NCBI GenBank assembly: GCA_036924285.1
Contig: JAYKYS010000012.1
Span: forward strand, 10,416,001 to 10,480,000
Direction of reading: 5' to 3'
Source: Asterella californica
Taxonomy: Eukaryota; Streptophyta; Marchantiopsida; Marchantiales; Aytoniaceae
Length of the DNA: 64,000 nt
Shown here: one piece after another, positions 24,775 to 36,613 of the stretch
Numbering within the stretch: position 1 is the stretch's first letter
Layout: each line of letters opens with the position of its first letter
The notes under the pieces: model-generated
What the model saw: the letters and a program-made list of their open reading frames with translations, nothing else
Database searches by the model: none
What the model was told of the DNA's origin: nothing
Translations under genes and position numbers: made by a program

Positions 24775-25880
24775 CGCATAAAGTTCAAGTGTCCAGAGCG
24801 TGCTTCTCCGCACTGCAGGAACGCAGAGGCCACAAAACGATTCATAAAACTGAGTCCAAATCGTCTGTGAAACTCGAGCCGTAGAATTCCCTCGTACCTG
24901 CCCTAATCAAGAAAATATAGCGGCTTTGGCTCTCACTCTCGCTTTCAACACTACTTAATCCTGCGTTTCCTCCTCCTTCTCTGCCCCCGCTCCTCCTCCT
25001 CGTCATATTCAATCCCGCCACCGTCCTCCCTTTTCCTCCTTACCCTCCCCACCTTTCCTTTCGTCGACCGTGCCTGCGGAAGAAGTCCTCTCACAATCTC
25101 TACTCGCGTCGAAATTACCGTACTCACTGTCAGTCTCTCAGTCGATAGAGGTTACAACTGTGGACAGTTAATTCGTAAGACATATTTTCTTTGCTGCATT
25201 TTCCTCGGCTAATGCACAATCCATCTGCTTCTCCTCAGGATCTACACTCTATGTTCTTTTCCTTCTCTTATCTGTTCCTCAACTGATAAGAGAGGTTTTC
25301 ACCACAACACCTTCGGTCTGCTGGTGCTGCTGGTGGGAGCCTGAATTTGGGACTGTCTACCCTGAGAGACTGCCCTCATCTCTGGCCTGCCGCCGTGTGC
25401 CTTTCCGGCGGATTAGGTCCGATATCTCCTTGTGTGGTTTCGCCTGTTGGCGGGAAGTTCTCGGTAGCAGGTAAGAAGGTTATGACAGTAACACAGTACT
25501 AGAACTCACGACGGTCGACGTTTCAACCCTGGAGGATGATGAAGATCTCAGCTGGGATCCACGAGATCTGCGACCAACCGGTTTTCCAACGAACTCACTA
25601 CTCCGTTCGATATCTCCGTTTGTGTTTGAAGGTGAAAGACCGCGGGAGAAATTTGGGACTAGCGTAGTGTACCTGATTCGATTATTTATCTTGGCGGAGT
25701 CTTGCAAGGGTTGGAATAAGCTAAAAAAGTGCACGAAAGTGGAAGTCACGAGAAAGTTCATTTCAAATAACCGCCTCAAGGATCAGAACCAGGATGATGA
25801 ACTGCACATGCGGCTAGATTTTTTTATTTTTTTTAAATGCGTACTCCCTACATTCAGCAATCTGAATTCAACTTGAGCAC
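24775..25880. other. 5' flank of the SUMO protease; unassigned ORF
   Basis: GC- and CT-rich sequence upstream of the protease ATG, probably 5' UTR and promoter. A minus-strand ORF at 25480-25779 has a Ser/Arg-rich end and no recognisable domain. An overlapping plus-strand ORF (25622-25876) is equally featureless. Neither is called as a gene. Confidence 0.4.
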
Positions 25881-28800
25881 GCTCAGCGGCTCAAGGTGTC
25901 TTTAATTACACAATTTTACACTTATTGCATGAATTGTTTACAATTTTGAAACTAATGTTTTTCTTAGAGTATAAGAATGAGATGTAAACAAGTCGTACAA
26001 AAGAAACAGAGACCCGAAGTGCCAAATAGCTAACGTCAAACAAACGAATATCGGAGTTAAGTCTCGCTATTATAGCTTTAAAGTTATCTATTATTCTTAA
26101 AATATCATACACTTGTAAATCAAAACTCTTACATAAAATAGATGCACAAGAAGTAGCAACGCCTACTGCAATTGCTCTCTTGTGGACGACGCCTGTTAAA
26201 ATACTCCGATGTCTCCCATGGTAAACTCTAGCACAATCTCGAATAAAAATGTCGAATTCTAAAACTGACTTTCCATATTTCTCCAAGCTTAGGAGATGAA
26301 GTGATGTCTCTCTTGTATATCTTTATACTTGCTCACTTTCGCTGTTGTCGTCATGCATGCAGCTCATTTTGAGGATGGACTGAAATAATATATTAATAAT
26401 ATGTTATATATTTTTCTTAAAATAATATGTTTCATATTATTTCAAGATTTAAGATGACATAATGATGTGTGTGCACAAAATTAATTTAAATATTGACAAA
26501 AAGTTATACCCATGGTTTGAACGGAGATAATCAGTATCCTAAATTAGTTATATTTTCTCTTGTTTTAAATTTATTTCGATAGTGTTTCACGAAACTAAAA
26601 TAAAAAGTCACTAAATATTATCAAAAATATTACTGAAAAATACTAATGAATACTGTAATTACTGAGAGGATAAAACTGCAAACCCTCACTGAATTATGTC
26701 GCATACACTAATGCATATAATCGGTTTAAGTAACCCCAGGCAGCCATCGTTCAAAATTCTAGATTATCTTTAATATATAATATCACCTAGCGTGTTTTAG
26801 TATTCGAAGCGAGTAGAATTAAAACATCGGTTCACTTTTACTTTTTGTGGTGGTCATTGAGAACCCAATCTTCCTGCCTTCGGCTCAAGTAGCAAATTAG
26901 AAGAGTCATTCAGAAATCCCACTTGAGAAAGCAGGGAACTATATATACAAATATAATACGGGATTCAAAGTTAGAACCTTTTTCAGATATTCCTTACCCA
27001 CTAGATGGAGTTACTGATTCGACCAGGCATCTGCGGACATCTTCTGCGTTCACTTCCGGAAGTACCTGCGGGCGATTCTTACTTGTTTTTCGTTCCTTTT
27101 TCCTTTTGTCTGTGAATCTTTGTAGTTGTGAAATCTACTGCTCCATATAATGCTTCAAAGTTTTTTGGAAATAGCAATGATAATGGAAAAATCATAATAT
27201 TGTCTCGTAAAGACGATCCTCAGCAAATCGCTGTTCTAAACAAAGCTAGCCGATGGAAATCTCCCTTTCTTCCTCTCGTACAATTAGAAATAATTTCGCT
27301 TTAACTTTGACACCCACTAATGTATCTCATCTAACTATAATGCTTCTGCTGTTACAAGGCTGTCCAGAAATTGTACGCCTACTGCTGTCCATAGCCTACA
27401 CACACTGCTTACATTGTACATGGCATTACATAGTACGCACAAGATTCAATCACACTACCGTCTTCCGTCGAATACACCACCTAAGCTCTACATTTAAGTT
27501 ATTCAAAATAATGTATTCTTTTGAACGCCCTTTTATACACAACGTATATGTATTTAGTTAAAAGAAAAGGAAATGAGATTTAAGTGAACCAGAAATCATA
27601 ATTGGTAACAAAGTAGTAAGAAAGTTTAAAGATGATACTCCAAGCTTGAAGGTTCAGGTTTGTTTCTGGAAAAGGTTCCTTGGTTATTATTATCATAGAA
27701 CGACTAGACGTATTATACAAATTATACGTATACTATTCAAACAAACACCTAAGGAGTTGTTTTCGCTAAAAGACAATAGCCCACCATATAACCACTTTCT
27801 CGAAATGACCAGTGTGTCCATAGCGGCAAGGAATTCGGGCAATTCTAGAAGCGTCAGAGTCTGTGACAATCCTGCATCTTCAAACCATCGAACCACTCTC
27901 GTGTCTTTTTCTAACCATGCTCATCGAGCCGCTCTCGTGCACAGCACCAAACAGATAGCAAAACGAGACATACAACAAGATCACTGTGATCCAAAAATCT
28001 GGGACATGAAGTTGAAATTGAGTACATGACCTAAACTCTCCAAAACGAGCCTTGACTTACGGTTGAACTCTCGATCAGTCATAAATTAAATTTGGATAAA
28101 CAATACAAACACCGACGTTTAACGTAACACTGAAAAGAAAAGAATTGTTTATGCAACCAATTTTGAAAAATTAATTACACTTAGGGGTCCATAAAAGCAA
28201 TCCCAAAAGAAATAATTAGCGCAATTATAATCCATTGCTAGTAAACCAACCACCTTTTTGAATTTCCCCCCGCTCAATCCGGCTGTCGTGTTCCCCACCA
28301 CTTGCTTTGGATGCATATATATTTTAACTTATTATCAAGAAGTGAACGCCAACCCAAATGCAGCTGACAAATGTAATTGAGGATTTTGCTCGAATATGTT
28401 AAGCCTCAAGCCAAAAGTGGTTTCCATATGAAACTTCGTACATAATGAAACCTGATATTCATTTTTATCTGTACCAAGGCTTCAGCCTCTAGAAGCTCCC
28501 GTGGAAACACGTTTAGGGATTCCAATGTACTGATCAAACGGCAAGGTTTAGGGTTTCTAATGCGGTAGTCCATGGATCCAGTCACGCATAGCCATGGTGA
28601 TGGCAGTTCGAGCAACTTATGGAAACTTCACTGCACTCCAGTGGAGATCGCTCGCGCTTGAATTTGAAGAACTAGTGGAATGAAAATGGGGCGAACTCCA
28701 CGAGCGATATGGAGTACATGAACCTTTGTGTCGTATTCTTGACAAAAAAACGTGACCATGGAGTCATTAAAAGTTGTAATTCGGAATTCAAAACAGTCTT

Positions 28801-28943
28801 GTCATAAGACATATTTGTTGTTATCAGGTCGAGAAATCCCTTGGTAAGAAAATACAAGAGGTTGCTCGTTTGATGGCTCGAAATGTGATTCACGGAGGTG
28901 CCACGTTCGCAATGTGCCTTAGGCACCTACCTAAGCTCGGGAC

Positions 28944-29026
28944 TTTCTTACCCAAAGTGAGCTGGACAATTCTTTTGCCATCTAGGCTCGGGACTTCCTT
29001 CTTAGCGGGGACTGAAAATTATCGTA
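28944..29026 (+). repeat. 83-bp dispersed repeat, copy 1
   Basis: The block from 'tttcttacccaaagtgagctgg' to 'gaaaattatcgta' recurs at 29684-29766 with a few mismatches. It is itself bracketed by a direct repeat of 'acgttcgcaatgtgccttag' (near 28903 and 29025), so this locus has a nested repeat structure. Confidence 0.8.
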
Positions 29027-29597
29027 CGTTCGCAATGTGCCTTAGGGCATCTAAGAGGCTAACCGCACTTCAGGTTAGACTGTGTCAAGGGTCTCGACTT
29101 TTATGCGAGACTTAGGTTCGGCAGGACGTGAAAATGACAGTGACTGCATTTGTGCAATGACGGTCAGAAATCGTATTTTCCCCGTAAAGATAGTACGCGT
29201 CAGACGTTTCGCCTTTCGTGGTATAACGGGTGTTGAGAGGGTACCGCCAGGAAAAATCTTGTCATAAGTATCGGCGAGGAGAGACGCTGCGTGAGATTTG
29301 CCACCATCGCTAAGGTCGATTTCATAGAAAAAGTGGTGGATGGACGTTCTTCTGGCTAATATCCTTCCCCACTGCCTTGTAAATTGAATTTCGTTTTCTC
29401 TTTTCGGAAAACATGTAAATATTAAAAAAATATTATCATTAGTTATTGTGAAAAATAAAATTAATTTATAATTAATATATGTTAACTAATCTCAGAGTTT
29501 TCAACTGATCCAAATATAAACCTAAGTCAGGCCCATGCGCTGCTGAGTATAAATCCAAGATAATGATGTTCAAAAAGTTTTATTTTATGAGGACACT

Positions 29598-29644
29598 AAT
29601 TTATGCTCTAATCTTTTCCACAGAAAAAATTAGAACATAAATTA
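29598..29644. repeat. AT-rich hairpin (family-like)
   Basis: Arms TAATTTATGCTCTAATCTTTTC and the complement ending AACATAAATTA pair with two mismatches around a very short loop. The arm layout (AATTTAT... at the tips) resembles the hairpin repeats at 48.15 and 48.57 kb. Confidence 0.7.
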
Positions 29645-29651
29645 ATGTACA

Positions 29652-29681
29652 CCTCATGTACATTTCTAAATGTACATGAGG
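29652..29681. repeat. Perfect 14-bp-arm hairpin
   Basis: CCTCATGTACATTT and its exact complement, separated by two bases, directly follow the previous hairpin and end three bases before the second copy of the 83-bp repeat. Confidence 0.85.
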
Positions 29682-29683
29682 AA

Positions 29684-29766
29684 TTTCTTACCCAGAGTGA
29701 GCTGGACAATTCTTTTGCCATCTAGGCTCGGGGCTTCCTTCTAATCGGGGACCGAAAATTATCGTA
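29684..29766 (+). repeat. 83-bp dispersed repeat, copy 2
   Basis: Same length and orientation as copy 1 at 28944-29026. It starts immediately after the 14-bp-arm hairpin, which suggests that the hairpin marks an element boundary. Confidence 0.8.
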
Positions 29767-30095
29767 GAGTCGAGTACTACCTTGGACCATCAACCACTGA
29801 TAAGTATCAAACCATAGTTTGTACAGAAGAAAACTTTGGATGACCTCGCGTCCAGAAGTACACACAACTCAGTGCAGACAGGGTGTTTGTCTCATGTGAA
29901 ACTTGCAGAATTTCAGAAAACACAGGCTTTGTGTCGGTCGCAACAACAGCCTCTTCTAGCTTGAAAATCGCGACCCTGACTCCTAGTGTTGCGATCGACG
30001 ATGTGAGGATCCGCGAGAAGGATCCCCTTGTTGAGTTTTGCTCATTACCTGCCGGCCTGAAGACACATCGGCTAACGTCCGCACCCAGGACGAAC

Positions 30096-30174
30096 ATTCC
30101 CGTCCAGAACGATTTGAACCCTGGACCTCATACCAGTGAGACAAGGGAACTGACCATTGCGCTATCCTCCGCGA
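30096..30174 (-). ncRNA. tRNA-like sequence with Pol III A and B boxes (SINE head or tRNA relic)
   Basis: On the minus strand, TAGCGCAATGG (30164-30154) fits an A box and GGTTCAAATC (30120-30111) fits a B box, 33 bases apart as in a tRNA. A weak anticodon-like stem (TCTCA/TGAGG) lies between them, but the loop is irregular. The T arm and acceptor stem do not close properly, so it is not a functional tRNA. A tRNA-derived SINE or a decayed tRNA copy is the best reading. Confidence 0.45.
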
Positions 30175-31480
30175 GAAGAAATCATTAGCTAGTAAGGAAA
30201 AGCGGCCACCGTACAAGGCGGCGCCGAGTTCCGGCGTACCACCAGCAACTCACAGGCGGCGAATATCAATGCAAAAGTTTCCATTTCCATTTCAATCGGA
30301 AGGAAGTTCAAGCAACTTCAGGTGTACATAGCAGCGAAAGGCCGGGAGGGCGGGCGAAGCTCGGAGGAGCGTATGACTGTATAGCAGCTGTGGCGGGCCT
30401 CACCACATGAAGGCTCCGGATTCTGGAGAGAGGACAGGAGATGAGACGGCTTTGTGAATAGAACCGAGTCGCTTCGGCAGCCAGCGACTTCTTCGTCGCA
30501 GCAGCAAAAGAAGATACCGTTAACGGATGTGTGTGTGATGTGACGCTGGGGACGCTATCCGTCTTCGACTTTCACATGGGAAGTGCGGCGCCATCGGCCG
30601 CCGTCACCTTTCAGGTACTGTACATGCCCCGGATTAGCTCGCTTTCTTTCATTGCTCCCTTCGATCCATGCACCCGTCGGTCTATCAGTCGGTCAAGCTG
30701 TCTCCATGCGTGCTTGTCTTATCCGTTCGGTTCGACAAATTTACTGGATTTGATGCTATGATTCTTGCACTTCTCGCTGGGACGGAAAGCGATGCGCTGC
30801 GACTTCTGCATGTCCCGTGAATGTTGGTATCTGAAGGTGACCGAAAGCTTTGTTGTCATAGAGTGGAGTAAGTCGTAATCGGATTCGGCGTCGATTTATG
30901 TGTGGCAGTAGTATTGTAACTTGTGACTGGACAGCGAGGATTTGGTTTCGGTCAGCGCTTAGTGCCGCGGATGGGTGTTGATCATGACCGCAGGAACGAT
31001 ATGTGAATTATGACTCTTCTTCACGAGGTTGGATATTGAATGTTGGTAAAGTTGTAGAGTGCAAGCAGCAAGACGCTGCTGATTTTGTGTAGGGATGGAA
31101 GTTCGGACCGAGGAACTAAGTCTGTGGGCGAACTGCAGATTTGAGGAGCTTTGAATGTACTTTTGCGCAAAGGAGGATCTTAGAGCTGGACTTGGATGGT
31201 TTTGTTTCATCATCTGATGCAAGGATCAGTGTTGCTACCTCATCGTGTTTCTCATCAGTCCCTGGCGGTCTTGCAGTCGGCAAAAAGCTTGACTCCTGAG
31301 CTGGTTGGGGCATTTCACGTTCGTCCCTTGCCAACTCAACTCTCCTGTAGGATAGAAGGAAATATCGACCGTCGGGACTATCGTGGAATCGTCGGGGCTG
31401 ATCCAGTGGATGAGTTTCGTTCGTGTAGGCGCGTAGGGGCTCAGGGTTTATCATCTGCAGACGAGAAAGGAATCAGTAGG
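30175..31480. other. 5' flank and probable 5' UTR of the RimP-like gene
   Basis: GC-rich, promoter-like stretch upstream of the plus-strand gene. A short ATG frame at 30579 (MGSAAPSAAVTFQ) ends at a gtactg donor-like site and could be an upstream exon or uORF. An in-frame extension of the main ORF reaches back to an ATG at 31196, but its sequence looks non-coding. No other gene is seen. Confidence 0.45.
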
Positions 31481-34400
31481 ATGCCGGGCAGCTCTTTTGC
31501 AAGTTTTTCTCGTTGTTCTTTCTCCAATTCTCTGGGCCCGTCTCGTTTCCACCGGTCTGTCGCAATTCACGGGCAATCTCTAGATTACAGCGCATGGAAA
31601 TGCTTAGTATCAGGGCCCCCTGGGCCCTTCCGACATAATCCTGCCCAACCGTGGTACTGCATCCCTTCTCGAGCTCTTCGGGGATTGAAGACGACTCATT
31701 ACGGATCAATTGCGGGGAAGAGAGCAGGACAGGATTTGTCGATTAGAGACAGAGACAACTGCTGTGATAGGAAGTCGGATAATTACGGGTCCGAGAAGGG
31801 TTGGATTTCAGCTGGTAGCCGTCCCGGAGAAAGTAGAGGCGACGTGAAGGATAAGAAGGAGAAAGACGCCGACGAACCAGTTACAGTTTTCCATAGAGAT
31901 TCTGTCAGTGAGAGTCAGGACGAAGAGAAGACGAGCAAGAAACACAAGAAAGAAAAGAAGCTTAAGCGTATGCAGGAGGAGGAAGAGGATTCTGAAAGTG
32001 ACAGCGACGGTGATGAGGAAATGCAAAAGATGAAGAAGCGTATGTCGAAGGGGAAGGTAGAAGTTGTCAGAATATCCGAGGATGATTCTGAAAGTGACAG
32101 TGACGAAGAGAAGGAAATGAGGAAGAAAATGAAAGCCGATAAGAAGGAACTTAAGAAGCAGGCGAAGCAAGAGGAAAAGGAAATGAAAGCACTGAAAACA
32201 GTTGAGTGCGAAGATAGTGACAGTGAAGACGACAAGAAGGAGAAGAAGCAGAAGAAGAAAAAGCATAAGGAGCAAGAGAAGGTTTTGGCTGTTTCTGAGG
32301 ACGAAGATCAGATTTCACATTATGACTATTTGGATGAACCAGATTCCGGCAGTGGCAGTGACCGTGACGGAGAAGGGGATGATGTAGAAGTGGTTCCTAG
32401 TGCCATGGGCGAGTGTGAAGAGGAAGACTTCGAGCTGGTCGGAAACGAGGACCTGAGTGATGGTACGATCAGAGAGGGGAAACTCCTCTTTCTACCACAG
32501 CTTATTCAGGATATATGTTATGTTCGCAGGGTACACCATTACGTTCACTTCGGTTTTTGGCTCATGCGATATCGGAAGACTCTGCATTTGTGGAATGGTT
32601 CTTGCTTTAAGCTTCTTGGTCCTGTTAACTTGTGAATACAATTCCCAAGAGTCCGCAAGATTTCTAGGGCGTTTTGCTATGTTGAAAATGGGAAGAAGTC
32701 AGCGCTCTAAAATGTTATTCTGTACGTGCATCACGGGCAACACGCAGAAAGCTCTTAAAGAAATGAGTATGAAGTAAGTATATTGACTTAAGCATGTTAT
32801 GACAGAGATCGATTTTAAATGAGTATGACGTAAGTACACTGACTTAAGCATGTTGTGACAGAGATCGAAGGTGAAATCGAAGACGCCCTTGAAGATTATG
32901 AGGACGAAGACCTAGATGACGACTTTTGGGAGGAAGAGGAAGGAGAAGCGAGGGTAATCTTCGCTTTTTCTTCAGATTTCTTTTATCATTTCCAATATCT
33001 TGCTGAAGACCAAGTCTTAACTCCCAACCGCGGCGGAAGTTTGACGTGACATGTTCAATTTCCGTTCACTCGCGTGGGGAATGCTCACATACATGGGGTC
33101 TCTCAAATTTCGCTTTTGTATTCTATCCGTAAAGTTACGGTTTGCGTAGATGGCAAACTAGGTGTAAACATATCCTTCGACTCGGCGTTCTTGAGTAACT
33201 TGTCAACAAAGCCAAAAATTTTATGTCATAATTCGATTTATTCAGGTGGGTGATGGTGGAGACGGAGGAGGAGTGGTACTTGGGGAGTCACCGTGGGAAA
33301 AGAAAGCTTTCGATCTAGCCGAAGTAGTGGTGAAAGAGTTGGGAACTGACTTTGCTATCTATGCATTCAAAGCGTCTCCAGACGGCCTCGTACGAGTTCG
33401 TGTTGACAAGCTGTCTGACCAGTAAGTACTATATCCTTTGCAGATTGGGGGTTACCTAAGTGTGCGGGGGAAGTCACTGTTTTCACCGAGAACTGTTTTA
33501 ACCGTGTACCAATATATATATATCCTTTGCAGATTTCTGTACTGCTTTACCCGTGTACCATGATATATCCTTTGCAGATTTGTCCGCACTTCATTTTGTA
33601 CATGTCTTATGTATTTGCATCTCCATACCTCGGAGTAGCATCTCCGGCATCGTGCCCTGTGCTATACTCGTCCAGGAGCACATCTGTTGGTTACAGACAT
33701 TAGCTATCTTCACGAGTGAAGATAGCGTACATTCACACCCATCTTTACTACTCACTATGTACTTCTCCGGGTTGACTGCGTTTTTGGGGGTTACCTCCAG
33801 TGTGTGGGCGTGGTCCGATGTGCCATTCCCATGTATCTATATATATCCTTGGCAAACTTCAGTGTCCCTGGGTTTCAAGTATTACTTCCCTTGATGATCT
33901 GCTCGAACTATGAGCGTAGAACTGGAGGGTATACCTTAGAAGCGTGTGTCCCCGCACTCCTCATGGGTGCGTTTATAACGGTCTTTGGGGACCGACAAGG
34001 CTCTATACAGAGCATGTGAGGTTTCTATAAGTGTTTATTTGTTCTTTTGTCCAGTAACTGTCATTGTTTCACCTACCTCCCCTCCTCTCTGATGTTCTTA
34101 GCCCTCTCCGGTGAGGTGCTGGTGTTCCTTTTGCCCTGTCCATGTTCTTTTGCAATAAGGATCAGTTTTAGGAGTAATTTATTTCTTCAGCCTGTGCTTA
34201 TAGCACCTTCTAACATCCTTAAAAGCATAGGGTGGCGTGCAATCAAGTCGCCACAGAGAACAGTGATATCAACTCTAGGAATCGGGAGGAATGGATTTTC
34301 ATGGTAGCGAGGATTTGTCGGTCAAAATTTATTAGCTGGAATTCATATACCAGGTGACATGGTATATATTTGAACAGATTTCCTCAACAAATTTTCAGGT

Positions 34401-35297
34401 GACAAGTCTGATAACACGTGATATATCTAATTTTTTCAGGTACGGATCTCCTACCATGAGTGAGATCGAGACCTTCTCGAGGAAGTACAGCGAAATTTTG
34501 GACAGCTCAGAATTGATTCCAGATAGTGTCGCTGTTGAGGTACCACTTTTCTCCTTTCTTACCTTTCGACTGAAGCATTCTTGTACCGTCCTATTTGGCA
34601 CTCAGCTTCCTTGTCCTCTCTATCGTTTGTCAGACAGATACAGAGAACGTAGGATGGTATCTTCCATACATATCGTATCTCTTGCCGTGGTAATGATCTG
34701 AAGTAAACAGAAGGCAGAGAAGAGCCGATGAATTGTTGAGAAATTATTTGCTCCAGATAATTTTTTGTCAAGATGTAATCTCTCCCCTTGACACTCGAGT
34801 CTGAAGTGTAGTTGATGTTGATTTGTGAGGAAGATAAGTTAGACGTCCACTTTGTTCCTTTTGTTTTCTTATGATGGAAAGAAAGTTGAAAGCAATCCAT
34901 TGTGCGTTCAAGTCTACTGGTTGTTTATTTGCGTTACGTCAGCAAAACGTTTATGTTGAGAGAAGTGCTGAAGATATTTCTGTTTGCACGTTGTCAGGTT
35001 TCGTCTCCGGGCGCTGAGCGCATAGTGAAGATACCAGATGAGTTGGAACGGTTCAAGCAGTTGCCTATGTATGTACAGTACATTGAAGATGAAAGTGCCA
35101 ATGGGGAAAAAGATGGAGTGCTAGAACTGGACTCTATAGACTCCGGGTCTGGAATGACAATTTGGAAAATTGCCAATGTCAAATTCAACCGAGAGCAGTC
35201 AGGAAAAGGTCGACCCTTAAATAGCAAGCAGAGGAAGTGGAGAGCACATGTTCCCTTCAATTCCCTCAAATTAGTTAGACTTTACTTAGATGTGTAA
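31481..35297 (+). CDS. RimP-like ribosome maturation protein with long charged N-terminal extension
   Basis: Predicted 549 residues in five exons with matching phases: 31481-32462, 32862-32953, 33246-33421, 34440-34539 and 34998-35297. RimP helps assemble the small ribosomal subunit in bacteria; plant versions are organellar. The C-terminal 190 residues match this family: VGDGGDGGGVVLGESPWEKK (about 358), then ELGTDFAIYAFKASPDGLVR, YGSPTMSEIETFSRKY, and the hallmark VEVSSPGAERIVKIPDEL. The N-terminus MPGSSFASFSRCSFSNSLGP is Ser/Arg/Phe-rich and acid-free, like an organelle transit peptide. Residues about 125-310 are runs of KK/EE and SDSE blocks, acidic and basic, not found in bacterial RimP. 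The ATG at 31481 was chosen for the transit-like start; the frame is open back to 31196. The exon 1 donor (gtacga) is weak but phase-correct. Confidence 0.82.
32761..32868 (+). repeat. 56-bp tandem duplication spanning a splice acceptor
   Basis: Two copies of about 52 matching bases ('aaatgagtatga...gtaagta...gacttaagcatgtt.tgacagagatcga') begin at 32761 and 32817. Each carries a GTAAGT donor-like site and a TGACAG acceptor-like site. The second copy provides the acceptor used for exon 2 of the RimP-like gene. Confidence 0.85.
33422..34439 (+). other. Third intron of the RimP-like gene with repeated pseudo-acceptors
   Basis: This 1,018-base intron has gtaagt at its 5' end and ttttttcag at its 3' end. 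Its first part repeats 'atatatcctttgcagattt' three times (33430, about 33517, about 33560) together with 'accgtgtacca', and a further variant lies near 33840. Each repeat looks like a pyrimidine-tract acceptor. No coding seen. Confidence 0.7.
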
Positions 35298-35334
35298 TAT
35301 CCCTCGACCCTACAATGTGGAGCGTCCGTGACCA

Positions 35335-35340
35335 AATAAA
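35335..35340 (+). terminator. AATAAA poly(A) signal candidate
   Basis: An AATAAA lies 38 bases after the TAA stop of the RimP-like gene; position and sequence fit a plant near-upstream element. Confidence 0.45.
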
Positions 35341-36141
35341 CTAGATTGAGCATGTTGCCTTAAATATGCAGAGATCACCCGAGAGTTAAAATCCTTCAAG
35401 CATAAGTGGTATGTAGATTCGTTCAGTAAAGAATCCTTACGAGTCCGGCATGTACCGAACGTTTCCTACTATTGTTCTGTAGGAATACATGTGGTTGAAG
35501 CTTTGTTTCCGTGGTTGATGGCCACGGCGTATTCTTTTGTTCAGATTTAGGTGCATATTGAGTCTTCGATGAATAATCAAACCTGTGGCTTGCCATGGGT
35601 TCTCGGTGTATTTTTTCTTATCCTGGTCGGAGAGAATTTCCGCTGTGGGTACTAGTTCCCAGTTCGAGTCTGCGAAACGGCTGGTCGGAGATAATATTGG
35701 TGAGAGTGCTTAGATGTTTCATCCCTGAAATAACTGGAAGTCCGAGAAATTTTCTCTAGCTCAATGAGAGGTAGTGAATTGGTAATTTTGCTTCTCCTGT
35801 AGTCTTCTGTAGTCTTCTGTTGAATGTTTGATTGGAACGTCTGTAACGAGGCGGTTGGCTTAATAGAGATCAAGAGCGGTTTTCAGTGTACCGATGTGGA
35901 CCTCAGACGCAGAGTATGTAAGTTGCTTGATGGCGGTCATGCGTCCAAGCACGAGATATATCCACCAATACCACTCGCTTTAAATTGGAAATAGAGAGAT
36001 TATCCCTAGAAAAGCAGTCACAATCGTTGGGAACACACGGCATGGTGTTTCTATTGTATCTGTAGTGGGTTGCTGTGTTTCGGCCTTTACTCGTACATTC
36101 TGATCTTTTACTGGCAATGTTCTCTCTTTTGGGGCTAGGTC

Positions 36142-36573
36142 TTGGGCCATGGGCACACTCTTCCATTTTTATGGAGATGGAGTTGCTGTTTCCAAGTCGA
36201 AGGTGGTAGTAGCAAAGCACGATCAGAGAGGACGGGGAATGAAGTCGTGGACATAGAGAACTCCCTAGGGACGAGAGAGGTGTTCAATGGAGTCCAAATC
36301 TTCAGCAGAGGACCGCAGTTCCTGACTGCTTGCCCAAGCACGCCTAACTCGAGTTCCCCCACGTCCGAGGAGTCCGGCAAAGATAGTACAGTAGACACAG
36401 CTCGTGAAGTTTCTGGTCTCCCGCGAAGTGGACTATTAGGGGTGTCAAAGTTAAAAGAAAATAATTTTGTATGGGCAAGAGAATATTTGTCGGAACTCGA
36501 GGACGGTCATTCAGTAGAGTCGTCAGCATCCAACATTGACAAGTATTCACATCTTATGGTCGCGGGTAATTGA
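36142..36573 (+). CDS. Hypothetical ORF, Ser/Glu-rich
   Basis: A 143-codon frame starting MGHGHTLPFLWRW. From about residue 19 it reads VEGGSSKARSERTGNEVVDI and later SSPTSEESGKDSTVDTAREV, a hydrophilic composition typical of real but disordered proteins. An 'ag' acceptor-like context precedes the VEGG part, so it may be an exon. No domain recognised. It follows the RimP-like gene on the same strand and is followed by repeats, so a degraded transposon gene is also possible. Confidence 0.3.
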   Translation: MGHGHTLPFLWRWSCCFQVEGGSSKARSERTGNEVVDIENSLGTREVFNGVQIFSRGPQFLTACPSTPNSSSPTSEESGKDSTVDTAREVSGLPRSGLLGVSKLKENNFVWAREYLSELEDGHSVESSASNIDKYSHLMVAGN

Positions 36574-36613
36574 GGGAGCTTGTCAAAGTTAGCCGTGTTT
36601 CACTAACAGTATT

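Larger units (their letters stand above)
25881..30080. other. AT-rich intergenic region with repeat debris
   Basis: No convincing gene. A 126-codon minus-strand ORF at 25906-26286 is the longest frame and starts MEKYGKSVLEFDIFIRDC; it resembles nothing I can name. Plus-strand ORFs at 27253-27561 and 27646-28029 are probably chance. An 83-bp repeat pair and two hairpins near 28.9-29.8 kb are listed separately. Confidence 0.45.

Noticed and set aside
30531..30761. First coding exon of the RimP-like gene (MGSAAPSAAVTFQ)
   Set aside because: A donor-like site follows, but no acceptor puts it in frame with the ATG at 31481; kept only as a possible uORF or 5' UTR exon.
31808..32275. Leucine-rich membrane-like protein on the minus strand
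   Set aside because: It is the exact antisense of the Lys/Glu-rich exon 1 of the RimP-like gene; AAG/GAG codons read backwards give Leu and Phe.
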